Shown piece by piece: positions 8,600 through 17,058 of a stretch of DNA of 64,000 bases (positions are counted from its first letter, which is position 1; every line of letters starts with the position of its first letter). The notes under the pieces are model-generated. The model was not told the origin of the DNA and ran no database searches. It was given only the letters and a program-made list of their open reading frames with translations. The position numbers were made by a program, and so were the translations under genes. This DNA is from Pseudomonas grandcourensis (lineage in GTDB: Bacteria > Pseudomonadota > Gammaproteobacteria > Pseudomonadales > Pseudomonadaceae): assembly GCF_039909015.1 (NCBI RefSeq), contig NZ_CP150919.1, forward strand, positions 596,501 to 660,500, written 5' to 3'.

Positions 8600-9007
8600 T
8601 TACACCGCCGTATGCTTGCGAATCGCATCGATGATGCTGTTGGTGTTCCATGCACATTCGGCATGTGCCGCGTCACGTACCACCGTGGAAATACGCTCGG
8701 CACCGAACGGCTTGATCGCAATGATCACCTTGCCCATGCGCTTGGCGATCTCGATTTCCTTGTTGATCCACTTGCTGTAAGTGGAGTACATCCCGGCCAT
8801 GATCAATACCGCCGAACACGGGCGGATCTTGTTTTCGATGGCCTCCTCAAGTTGTTTGTCGGTTTTCGCGCCGACAATCGGGTTGTCCGGTGGCACCGAA
8901 AAATTCTTGTAGGTGAAACCGGGCTTGGCGTTTAGCAAACGCACGAGATTGTCGTGGGCGTCGGAGTAGTTCCACGAGTGGCTGATGAACAGGTGGTAGG
9001 TTTGCAT
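8600..9007 (-). CDS. ThsB-like TIR protein (first gene of the TIR–caspase operon)
   Basis: A 135-residue protein of the short Thoeris ThsB-like TIR class: MQTYHLFISHSWNYSDAHDNL, then SVPPDNPIVGAKT, then CSAVLIMAGMYSTYSKWINKEIEIA. The last block places the probable NAD-cleaving glutamate at E84. The SVPxxxP loop and the YSKWxxxEIxxA motif are characteristic of that class. GAGGG-type spacing (GAGGGACACCC) precedes the ATG. It is followed 2 bp later by the caspase gene. The expected role is phage sensing and signal synthesis for the protease. The cargo lies between motB and rsgA, which are adjacent in the usual Pseudomonas order, so the three genes are an insertion. Confidence 0.88.
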   Translation of the reverse strand: MQTYHLFISHSWNYSDAHDNLVRLLNAKPGFTYKNFSVPPDNPIVGAKTDKQLEEAIENKIRPCSAVLIMAGMYSTYSKWINKEIEIAKRMGKVIIAIKPFGAERISTVVRDAAHAECAWNTNSIIDAIRKHTAV

Positions 9008-9164
9008 GGGTGTCCCTCGGAGTCGCTGGAGTGCGAAGAGGGTCTGAAACTAGGCTATTGGCTGGCGGCTACAAGGGGATGTGACTTAAAGAGAAATGCC
9101 CTACAAGCGAGCGTGCGCGCGTCTTACAGAAAGGTCTGATGTTTAAGCGGGGGGAGATCCAGCC

Positions 9165-9197
9165 GCCGACCGCCCCGCTGAAGGCAGGGCGGTCGGC
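9165..9197 (-). terminator. Hairpin terminator after rsgA
   Basis: GCCGACCGCCCC (9165–9176) pairs with GGGCGGTCGGC (9187–9197) around a ten-base loop. It lies just past the rsgA stop. No long T run follows on the minus strand, so it may depend partly on Rho or serve to stabilise the transcript. Confidence 0.65.
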
Positions 9198-9205
9198 ACG
9201 TCTGT

Positions 9206-10237
9206 TTAGTAGCCGTTTTCCGGCAGGCTGGCGATGATCGAGCGGTAGCTGTTCATCCGTTGCTGCTGCACACGGCCGTCTTCAAGGGCCTTGAGCAGGG
9301 CGCAACCGGGTTCGCGGTCATGCTTGCAGTCACGGAAGCGGCAGGTGCCGAGCAGGTCGTTGAACTCGATGAAGCCGGCTTCGACGTCGGCACGGCTGAC
9401 GTGGCCCAGACCGAATTCGCGGATACCCGGGGAGTCGATCAACTCACCGCCGCCGGGGAAGTGGAACAACCGCGCGGTAGTGGTGGTGTGGGTGCCCTGA
9501 CCGGACAGTTCGGACAACGGGCCGACGCGGGTTTCGACATCCGGCAGCAGGCTGTTGACCAGCGACGACTTGCCGACACCTGACTGGCCGACGAACACGC
9601 TGATGCGTCCGTCCAGCTGCGTCTGCAACTGCTCCATGCCGTTGCCATGATGCGCCGACACTTCCAGCACCGGATAACCCAGTGTGCGGTATACCGCGAG
9701 CAAGGCATTCAGCGCAGGTGCGTTGTTTTCGTCAATCAGGTCGAATTTGTTCAGCAGCAACAACGGCTTGATGCCCGCATGCTCGGCCGCCACCAGGTAG
9801 CGGTCGATCAGGTTGGCGTGGGGCTCGGGCAGCGGTGCAAACACGATGACGATCATGTCGACGTTGGCCGCCACAGGCTTGAGCTGACCACGGCTGTCCG
9901 GGCGGCACAGCTCGGTGTTACGCGGCAGTTGCGCCACGATCACGCCGATACCCTGGTTGCCGGCACGCCAGACCACCTGATCGCCGGTCACCAGCGCCGG
10001 CAGGTTGGCGCGCAGGTGGCAACGGAACACCTGGCCGGCCAGTTCGCCGTCGCGGGCCTCGACTTCGACCTGCACGCCGAAGTGCGCGATCACCAGGCCG
10101 TGCTGTTCCGGGCCCAGATCGCCGCCCTCAAGCGCCTCGACAGCCGAGGACTCGCGTTTGGCGGCGCGGGCAGCGCGTTCGCCCTGAATCTTTTCGATGC
10201 GCCAGTTTTGACGACGATTGAGTTGGCGTTTGGCCAT
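9206..10237 (-). CDS. rsgA: Ribosome small-subunit biogenesis GTPase RsgA
   Basis: A circularly permuted GTPase that helps mature the 30S subunit and is stimulated by the ribosome. The 343 residues comprise a basic tail (1–30), an OB-fold (about 45–115), the permuted GTPase domain with NKFD (G4), [15 protein letters not shown] (G1) and DSPG (G3), and a C-terminal zinc finger with [14 protein letters not shown]. The G4-before-G1 order is diagnostic of the family. It is divergent from orn, as in other pseudomonads. Confidence 0.95.
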   Translation of the reverse strand: MAKRQLNRRQNWRIEKIQGERAARAAKRESSAVEALEGGDLGPEQHGLVIAHFGVQVEVEARDGELAGQVFRCHLRANLPALVTGDQVVWRAGNQGIGVIVAQLPRNTELCRPDSRGQLKPVAANVDMIVIVFAPLPEPHANLIDRYLVAAEHAGIKPLLLLNKFDLIDENNAPALNALLAVYRTLGYPVLEVSAHHGNGMEQLQTQLDGRISVFVGQSGVGKSSLVNSLLPDVETRVGPLSELSGQGTHTTTTARLFHFPGGGELIDSPGIREFGLGHVSRADVEAGFIEFNDLLGTCRFRDCKHDREPGCALLKALEDGRVQQQRMNSYRSIIASLPENGY

Positions 10238-10343
10238 GGGTGTTCCGTATCAAGAATGCAGCGATTAGGTAAAACGGCCGCGAGTTTAGCACGCCCGGCC
10301 ACCGGCCTAGGCTAAACTGCGCAGCATTGCCTAGGAGCCAAAC

Positions 10344-10886
10344 ATGCAAAACCCACAGAACCTGATCTGGATCGACCTGGAAATGACCGGTCTGAACCCG
10401 GACACCGACGTCATCATCGAAATGGCCACCATCGTCACCGACAGTGACCTGAACACCCTGGCCGAAGGCCCGGTGATCGCCATTCACCACAGTGACGAAA
10501 TCCTCGCTGGCATGGATGAGTGGAACACCCGTCAGCACGGCGGTTCCGGGCTGACCCAGCGAGTTCGCGACAGCCGCATCAGCATGGCTGAAGCCGAAGC
10601 CGAAACCATCGCATTCCTGGAAAAGTGGGTGCCCAAGGGCAAGTCGCCGATCTGCGGCAACAGCATCTGCCAGGACCGTCGCTTCCTTTATACCCACATG
10701 AAATCTTTGGAAAGCTATTTCCACTACCGCAACCTCGACGTGTCCACGCTCAAAGAGCTGGCCGCGCGATGGGCACCGGATGTGCGTGACAGCTTCAAGA
10801 AGGGCAGTACCCACCTGGCCCTGGACGACATCCGCGAATCCATCGCCGAGCTGCAGCACTACCGCAAGCATTTCATCAAGTTCTGA
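10344..10886 (+). CDS. orn: Oligoribonuclease
   Basis: A DEDDh-family 3'-5' exonuclease that degrades dinucleotides, including pGpG from cyclic-di-GMP turnover. The 180 residues match the family. The first motif, [15 protein letters not shown], gives the D and E ligands. IAEL and [14 protein letters not shown] supply the late H and D catalytic residues. AGGAGCC precedes the ATG. It is usually essential in Pseudomonas and sits divergent from rsgA. Confidence 0.96.
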   Translation: MQNPQNLIWIDLEMTGLNPDTDVIIEMATIVTDSDLNTLAEGPVIAIHHSDEILAGMDEWNTRQHGGSGLTQRVRDSRISMAEAEAETIAFLEKWVPKGKSPICGNSICQDRRFLYTHMKSLESYFHYRNLDVSTLKELAARWAPDVRDSFKKGSTHLALDDIRESIAELQHYRKHFIKF

Positions 10887-10900
10887 TGCAATCGGGCTTT

Positions 10901-11031
10901 TGTGGCGAGGGGGCTTGCCCCCGTCCGGCTGCGAAGCAGTCGTAAATCGGCTCGCGCAGACTCCCTGACAAACACTGAGTCTGGATTTGGGGCTGCTCTG
11001 CAGCCCAACGGGGGCAAGCCCCCTCGCCACA
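10901..11031. repeat. REPIN, family II
   Basis: TGTGGCGAGGGGGCTTGCCC at 10901 is matched in inverted orientation by a copy ending at 11031. Its sequence differs from the TGTGGGAGCGRGCYTGCTCG type seen elsewhere in the window, so it is a second REP family. About 80 bp separate the arms. It fills most of the orn-to-channel gap. Confidence 0.82.
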
Positions 11032-11107
11032 GGTTCTGAGCTTGCCCTCTTTTGGTGCTCCAGCGAAGTCAGTAGACTGCGCGCCTTTAGTGCAAGGACC
11101 GCCCCCC

Positions 11108-11719
11108 ATGTTGCTGATGCTCTACTTGATCGCCATCACCACCGAAGCCATGACCGGCGCCCTCTCTGCCGGCCGACGCGGCATGGACTGGTTTGGTGTG
11201 GTGCTGATCGCTTGCGTCACGGCGCTGGGTGGCGGCTCGGTACGCGATGTGCTGCTCGGGCACTACCCGCTGACCTGGGTCAAACACCCGGAATACCTGG
11301 TGCTGACCACGGCTGCCGCCATGATCACGGTGTTCACGGCGCGCTGGATGCGGCATTTGCGCTCGCTGTTCCTGGTGCTCGACGCCATGGGCCTGGTGGC
11401 GTTCACCCTGATCGGCTGCATCACCGCCCTGGAAATGGGCCATGGCATGCTGGTGGCCTCTGTCAGCGGCGTGATCACCGGCGTCTTCGGCGGCATCCTG
11501 CGGGATATTTTCTGCAACGATATTCCGCTGATCTTCCGGCGTGAGCTATATGCCAGCGTTTCGTTTGCGGCGGCATGGTGTTACATGCTGTGTATCTACC
11601 TGCAATTACCCGGTGAACAATCGATTCTGATCACCCTGTTCGGTGGGTTTTTGCTGCGCTTGCTGGCGATCCGTTTCCACTGGGAAATGCCCAAGTTTGT
11701 TTATAATGACGAGCAGTGA
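11108..11719 (+). CDS. TRIC/YadS-family trimeric cation channel
   Basis: A 203-residue membrane protein built from two copies of the UPF0126 unit, each with the pattern of three hydrophobic helices. The first copy contains GALSAGRRGMDWFGVVLIACVTALGGGSVRDVLLG. The second contains GMLVASVSGVITGVFGGILRDIF. The repeated G-G-x-x-R-D motif marks the family of prokaryotic TRIC homologues. These are potassium-permeable trimeric channels in the studied cases. I chose ATG 11108 (MLLMLYLIAITTEAMTGA) because the upstream in-frame extension is not hydrophobic or conserved. Confidence 0.9.
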   Translation: MLLMLYLIAITTEAMTGALSAGRRGMDWFGVVLIACVTALGGGSVRDVLLGHYPLTWVKHPEYLVLTTAAAMITVFTARWMRHLRSLFLVLDAMGLVAFTLIGCITALEMGHGMLVASVSGVITGVFGGILRDIFCNDIPLIFRRELYASVSFAAAWCYMLCIYLQLPGEQSILITLFGGFLLRLLAIRFHWEMPKFVYNDEQ

Positions 11720-11828
11720 ATGTTTTGATTCTTACTGCTTCAAGTGAATGTGCGGTAATTATTTAGCACTTTATGAACTGTTACTTTTTATAAGCTGAAT
11801 TTTCATTTCAGTTTATAGGCGACGAGTA

Positions 11829-14800
11829 ATGGTTGACGTATGTTCAGAGACTTGCACTGGTAATAGTCGTAATCAATTCATCGAAGAAAAAATCCCGAAC
11901 TGGCTGAACCAGGCGTTACCTCACAGACGCCAGGCGCTGCGACAAGCGCCTGTCGCCGTTGCTGATTGGTACAGAACCGCATCAGAGGCCTCTCACGCTG
12001 CCCTGGCCCAGGCTATCAAGACTGCCTGGTTGTCGCAGTCCAGGCTCGATAAAGTGTTCGAGCCGCTTGCCGATGCCCGTCGGTTTGCCGAGCCTTTGCT
12101 CCAGAAGGCGTTGAAAGATCGTTTCGGTGTTGAACTGGATGTCTCCCGAACGTTTCTGCGGCTCTACCTGCCAACGGGCATTTTGAAGGGGTATAAAGTT
12201 AAAACCCTTTCCCTGCTTGATGCAGCGCTGCATAACTTTGAGGCGAAGGAGTCGGCTGCGAGTTACTTTGACAGTGCATCCTGTTTTATCAGTGAGCCCG
12301 ATGCTCGTGGCCACTTCAATATTCTGTCGATTAGTAAGCGGATAGGTATTGATGCTTATATTTCGACTTGTCGCGATCTGGATATCGGTGGCCAGTACTC
12401 ACAGCAATTGGAAGCCATCTTGTTACCGAAGGATGCGGTAGCCAAGGCCGGCCTGGAATACAGAGTAAAAGCCAGTCAAAAGGACGCGTTCAGAGCGGCT
12501 GTGTTGTTGGCGCGGATGAAAGGGGATATCGGCGCGGACTCACAGGTCTTGCTGTTGCGCCTGCTCGATGGTGTGCGCAGCCCGGCCATGCATTGTTATC
12601 AATTGCAGATCATGACGGCCCGGCTGACCGGGATCATGCTGCTGTCGGGTGATCTGGAGCTCTCCTCCAGTATTGAGCCGCTTTTGGTGTACATACCCGA
12701 TGATCCACAGCATCCGATCAAGGAATATCCGTCGACGCTGGCGTTCAGGGCGACATTGATTGAGCAACTGCGCTCACCGGCCTACCAAAGGTTTTTTGCC
12801 CGGTTTATCGACCATGCGCAGCGCGGGGCTTTTTTTGCCGCGCTCGACCAGCAATTGAACGTTGTGAAGTGGCATCCCCCGCAACCTGCAGACCCACGAC
12901 CTGCCTGGCGCAAAACGCCAATTGATAAACCCGTACTGCGATTTCACATGCATAAGGTTCAGAGTGACCCGTGGCAATGGCTATATCAGGGCGCGCTCAA
13001 CAAAATCCTCAACGATGCACGCGTTATCGCTGTGCCCACGGCGGACGAAGACCGCCAGTCTCGCTGGGCGTTTTGGGACAGTCTGCAGAATGTAGCCTCC
13101 ATCATTCTCCAGGTCGCCACCCTGGTGGCCATGCCGTTCGTGCCTTTCGCGGGCGAGTTGATGCTGGCCTACACCGCCTATCAATTGCTGGACGAAACCT
13201 TTACCGGCATTCTCGATTGGGCCGAAGGACAGGTTACCCAGGCGGCCGATCACCTGATGGGCATTGCCGAAAATCTGGCGCAGTTGGCGGCCTTCGGTAC
13301 GGCGACGGCCGTGGTTGGCAGAGTGCTGGCGGTCAAACCATCGACATTTGTCGAGGGGCTCAAACCGGTGATGCTGCACGACGGTCGCACGCGTTTGTGG
13401 AGTCCCGACCTCGCGCCTTATGAGCAATCCGTCTCGTTACCGACGGGTGGTGCTACGGACGAACTGGGTCTCGAGTATCACGCTGGCAAGACTTTCCTCA
13501 CACTTGAAAGTCGCACCTATGAAGTGGCTGCCGATCCTGATAGCGGCGCCTACCACGTGCGCCACCCGGAGCGGCCGAACGCCTATCGACCGCGCCTGAA
13601 CCACAACGGCGAAGGCGCCTGGGCCCATGAAGTCGAGCGCCCAATGGAGTGGAGAGGTGCGCAGCTTTTCCGGCGTCTGGGGCACTCGGTTGCGGAATTT
13701 TCCGATATCACGGCAAGGCGCATTCTTGCAGTGAGTGGCATCGATGAGGCGGTGCTGCGGGACATGCATGTTCACTCACGGCGCCCGCCTGCGTTGCTTG
13801 AAGACAGCATTAGGCGGTTCAGGCTCGATGAACGAATCAGTACATTCCGTGCCCAACAGTTGAGCGCCGATCCTGCGGTGTATACGCGTGTCGATCCACA
13901 GATGCAGGCTCAACTGCTACAAATGCATGGGGTCCGCGTATCTGAAAGTCAAATGCGCAATGGCAAGGGCCTGCAAGCCATCGTTGAGTCATTGGACGAT
14001 GCGGCGTTGAAAAAGCTTTTGGGTGTGAACCCGAGGTTTGGCGATTCTCTGCCGGCGATTGAAGTTCGCTGCGCGCTGTTACGTGCGCGCATGGCCGACT
14101 GGGTTCAGGTGCATCGCTCCGAGTTGTTCAACGCCAGAGAACTTGCGTTCGAACACAGCACCGAAGAGGAAATCCGACAATTACGGCGGTTTTTTCCCGA
14201 GCTGCCAAAAACCATCGGCAAGGAGCTATGGCGCAATGCAGGCGCTTCCGAGCATTTGCGAATTCACAACCGGCTCGGAATAAGCCGACCAATGGCGTAC
14301 GAAGCGCTGTCTTATTTGCGAGAGTTGCGCCTCAGCCGAGCGTGTGAGGGCCTCTATCTGGACGCCGTCAGTCATCCGGACAGTGACAGGATCGCGCTGC
14401 ACATGTTCGAAAAACTCAGCGGCTGGTCGACCCAAGTTCGCCTTGAGGTGCGCGGCGAACAGTTCACTGGCACATTGCTGGACAGCATTGGCAGTCCCGA
14501 GGCGCCTGTCCTTGGAGTGCTGGTCAGGCAGAACGGCAAGTATCAGGTCCATGATGCCTCTGGCGGGCAACTGCATGGATTCGACACCCTGTATGGCGCA
14601 GTGATGCATGCGCTTCCCGACGCGCAACGCTCGGCGCTGGGGCTGGCCGACCCGAACCAGGGCAGTGAGTTGAAACAGTTGATCCAGCAACAACCGTTAC
14701 CCTCGCGCGCTGCGCTGCGAAAACTGTTTGCCCAGCCGCCAGTGGGCCCGGACGCCCGTTCGCCCATGGGGCTTGCGTTAGGACGGTCCGGTTATCTGTT

Positions 14801-15845
14801 GGGCGGTGGAGATTTCAAAACGGTCGAGTCGCGGCCCATCGATCAACGCTTGCGTACGCTTTATCCAACGCTTTCTGAAGAGGATCTGGCGGACTTGCGT
14901 AGCGAGCGAGTGGCCGGGGATCCATTGCTGGCCGTCGCCCGCCTGGAAAACGAATACCTCACGCTGGTCAATGAGCTGGAGATCTGGGTCAAGGCAGTCC
15001 CTGAGCGTCATCCGCTCACCGGTTTGCCACTGGATGCCGGTACTGTCGCGGATCAAGTCCGCGAAAGACAGGCCTTCATGGAAGAACTCAAAGCCAGTTG
15101 GTCGCGCAAGCATACCTCCGCAAGCCCGTATGAGCCTTACCACTTTTATCTGTACCTCGACATCATCGGCGAGCTGCCGGAACTGTCGGCCGATTTTAGC
15201 CATGTGACCGAGTTGGTCTTGGGAAGTCATCATCAGCCCTTGCAAGGACATGGCTTTCTGAAGGGGTTTACCGGGCTGCAGTTTCTTACGCTGGAGGGGA
15301 TCAATCTGGAGACTTTCCCCATGGAAATTTTTCAGATGCGCCGCCTGGAGTCATTGACGCTCAACCGTTGCGCCTTGCGTCTTTCCGAGGCTACGGCAGA
15401 AGGGCTGTCACGCATTGAAAGCCTGAAGTTGTTGAGTCTCAATGACAATCCACTGGGGATCAGTCCACACCTGGGATTCATGAAGGGACTGCGTGACGTT
15501 TATTTGCATAATGCCGGGTTGACTGAAGTACCTTCAGGCCTGTCTGGGCTTGAACATCTATCGAGGGTTGATCTGACATTCAATGAAATTACCGAAGTGC
15601 CGGATGAGTTTTTTGATATTCCGGATACTCGCGCTATTGATATTGATCTCAGTGACAATCCATTGAGGGTGCAGGTTGTCGCTGGAATTAATGATTATCT
15701 CGAGCGCTCGAGTCTTGATCGAAAGATTTTGATTCGATTTGACGAGTTGTCGTCTGATGAGGGCGATTTTCAAAGTGACTTTGATGATGATTCAACAGAC
15801 AGTGCAATCAGTAGCGGTGAAGAGGGAGAGGGAGGGGGAGGCTGA
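11829..15845 (+). CDS. Large DUF6543 (dermonecrotic-toxin-like) protein with C-terminal leucine-rich repeats
   Basis: 1338 residues. The N-terminal 400 residues (IPNWLNQALPHRRQALRQAP...) and the middle match the pattern of Pseudomonas DUF6543/dermonecrotic-toxin-domain proteins. A hydrophobic stretch at about 415–505 (ASIILQVATLVAMPFVPFAG and GIAENLAQLAAFGTATAVVG) could insert in membranes. Residues about 1118–1288 form leucine-rich repeats (LKLLSLNDNPLGI, LRDVYLHNAGLTEVPSGL, LSRVDLTFNEITEVPDEFF). Many relatives continue into a NEL E3-ligase domain, but this one ends in a short D/E/S/G tail. There is no signal peptide. The start follows an AT-rich 110-bp leader. It is the first of three accessory genes inserted before queG. 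Targets and delivery route are not evident. Confidence 0.8.
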   Translation: MVDVCSETCTGNSRNQFIEEKIPNWLNQALPHRRQALRQAPVAVADWYRTASEASHAALAQAIKTAWLSQSRLDKVFEPLADARRFAEPLLQKALKDRFGVELDVSRTFLRLYLPTGILKGYKVKTLSLLDAALHNFEAKESAASYFDSASCFISEPDARGHFNILSISKRIGIDAYISTCRDLDIGGQYSQQLEAILLPKDAVAKAGLEYRVKASQKDAFRAAVLLARMKGDIGADSQVLLLRLLDGVRSPAMHCYQLQIMTARLTGIMLLSGDLELSSSIEPLLVYIPDDPQHPIKEYPSTLAFRATLIEQLRSPAYQRFFARFIDHAQRGAFFAALDQQLNVVKWHPPQPADPRPAWRKTPIDKPVLRFHMHKVQSDPWQWLYQGALNKILNDARVIAVPTADEDRQSRWAFWDSLQNVASIILQVATLVAMPFVPFAGELMLAYTAYQLLDETFTGILDWAEGQVTQAADHLMGIAENLAQLAAFGTATAVVGRVLAVKPSTFVEGLKPVMLHDGRTRLWSPDLAPYEQSVSLPTGGATDELGLEYHAGKTFLTLESRTYEVAADPDSGAYHVRHPERPNAYRPRLNHNGEGAWAHEVERPMEWRGAQLFRRLGHSVAEFSDITARRILAVSGIDEAVLRDMHVHSRRPPALLEDSIRRFRLDERISTFRAQQLSADPAVYTRVDPQMQAQLLQMHGVRVSESQMRNGKGLQAIVESLDDAALKKLLGVNPRFGDSLPAIEVRCALLRARMADWVQVHRSELFNARELAFEHSTEEEIRQLRRFFPELPKTIGKELWRNAGASEHLRIHNRLGISRPMAYEALSYLRELRLSRACEGLYLDAVSHPDSDRIALHMFEKLSGWSTQVRLEVRGEQFTGTLLDSIGSPEAPVLGVLVRQNGKYQVHDASGGQLHGFDTLYGAVMHALPDAQRSALGLADPNQGSELKQLIQQQPLPSRAALRKLFAQPPVGPDARSPMGLALGRSGYLLGGGDFKTVESRPIDQRLRTLYPTLSEEDLADLRSERVAGDPLLAVARLENEYLTLVNELEIWVKAVPERHPLTGLPLDAGTVADQVRERQAFMEELKASWSRKHTSASPYEPYHFYLYLDIIGELPELSADFSHVTELVLGSHHQPLQGHGFLKGFTGLQFLTLEGINLETFPMEIFQMRRLESLTLNRCALRLSEATAEGLSRIESLKLLSLNDNPLGISPHLGFMKGLRDVYLHNAGLTEVPSGLSGLEHLSRVDLTFNEITEVPDEFFDIPDTRAIDIDLSDNPLRVQVVAGINDYLERSSLDRKILIRFDELSSDEGDFQSDFDDDSTDSAISSGEEGEGGGG

Positions 15846-16009
15846 AGTTTGGTATGGCTGCCGGATACATGGCTTGACTCTTTTTAATATGCAGGCTCGC
15901 TAGGGGATGTTGTAGTTTTATTGGCGTGAGGATTCGGGCTCAAGGCATTGGGCTCGACTTTTCATGTAATGCAAAGCTATCAATTGATCACTAAAAGAGA
16001 GTCGAACTG

Positions 16010-16990
16010 ATGACTGATGGAAGTTCAAAGCCTACGCGGATAAGTACATTCAAGGTTCAATTTGATGGGGGCGCGGGCATCCGGTCAAAAAAAATTTATG
16101 CCAATGGCCGGATGCAGGTTCGTGTTCAGGTGCTTCTTGCCGCTGCTGATGAAAACGGCAAGAACGTTGTATTGCCACCTTCGGTTTATCTGACGGTGAG
16201 GTTGATCAACTACAAAACCGGAGAGCTGCTGGGGGACGGCTGGGAGGCCAGCGCTCCTAACCGCTTCTCGCAAGCGTTGTACAACATTCCACTGGACTGG
16301 AAGGATGAACCATCGCCCGTTGATCCCTATACCCGGGTTATTACCTATTGGGTTTCCAGTACGGTCGCTCTGGACGTCCAGGTTGGAGCTGTGGTCATTT
16401 TGAATGATAAAGTGATTCGTACCAATGGGACTACAGCTGGGTACTCGTCGACTAACAGCGTAACTATTGAAGCACAGCCTCCAGTTTCCTACGATCTTGC
16501 AAAATTTTCTTTGAGTGCAGTTAAAAGAAATCCTCTTCCCGCAACGACAGTTAGCCATTTTTATCTGGGGTTGAATGTTGACGGGAAACAGATTGAATTG
16601 GTTGGATGGTCAAGTCGCGCGGATGCGGGTATTAACATTTTTTCCAGAAGTCATTCGGTGTTCGAGGCGCGTGGATATTATCTGGATAGTACTTATTGGT
16701 GGCGCTCGGTTTGTCATATCGCGGGGGTTGATGAAGCGGAATTGTTCCTGGTTCTGCCGCCGGAGTTCGAGTCGAATAGGCCTCAGATATATCCTGTTCC
16801 GGTTAATGATAAGAAAGGTGTGCTGTCAATTGTTCAAGGGGTGACCTTGGATTTCACTGCCGATAAGTATGTTGGTAAGACAGGGGTGTTTTGTTTTGCT
16901 GTATACGATGTTTATGGAAATGCGCATGATTTATGCTTGCGCTTTGATGATTCTGTTATTCCAGGTTCTTTTGTTCTTGATAATGGATAG
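16010..16990 (+). CDS. Unrecognised beta-rich protein between LRR toxin-like and RHS genes
   Basis: 326 residues, MTDGSSKPTRISTFKVQFDG onward. I do not recognise the family. It has no signal peptide, membrane helix or cysteine-rich motif. Alternating hydrophobic patterns (VYLTVRLINY, SVTIEAQPP, GVTLDFTADKYVG) suggest two or three beta-sandwich modules. TYWWRSVCHIAGVDEAELFLVLPPEF is a distinctive aromatic stretch. AGAGAG-like sequence precedes the ATG. The 3' third is markedly more AT-rich than the backbone, a sign of transfer. Position directly before the RHS gene in the same direction suggests it works with it, perhaps as a carrier or receptor-binding partner. That is speculation. Confidence 0.7.
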   Translation: MTDGSSKPTRISTFKVQFDGGAGIRSKKIYANGRMQVRVQVLLAAADENGKNVVLPPSVYLTVRLINYKTGELLGDGWEASAPNRFSQALYNIPLDWKDEPSPVDPYTRVITYWVSSTVALDVQVGAVVILNDKVIRTNGTTAGYSSTNSVTIEAQPPVSYDLAKFSLSAVKRNPLPATTVSHFYLGLNVDGKQIELVGWSSRADAGINIFSRSHSVFEARGYYLDSTYWWRSVCHIAGVDEAELFLVLPPEFESNRPQIYPVPVNDKKGVLSIVQGVTLDFTADKYVGKTGVFCFAVYDVYGNAHDLCLRFDDSVIPGSFVLDNG

Positions 16991-17058
16991 TTCTTTCTGC
17001 GCGCTGGAAGCGTTCATGTTCAAAGCGTCTTTGCACGCACACCAATCAGGATGATGGT

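Noticed and set aside
9008..9160. Promoter of the TIR–caspase operon
   Set aside because: Scanned both strands; no pair of hexamers with proper spacing stood out, so I did not annotate one.
15846..16009. Continuation of the LRR protein in another frame
   Set aside because: Alternative frames after the purine tract run only 12–20 codons and show no NEL motifs.
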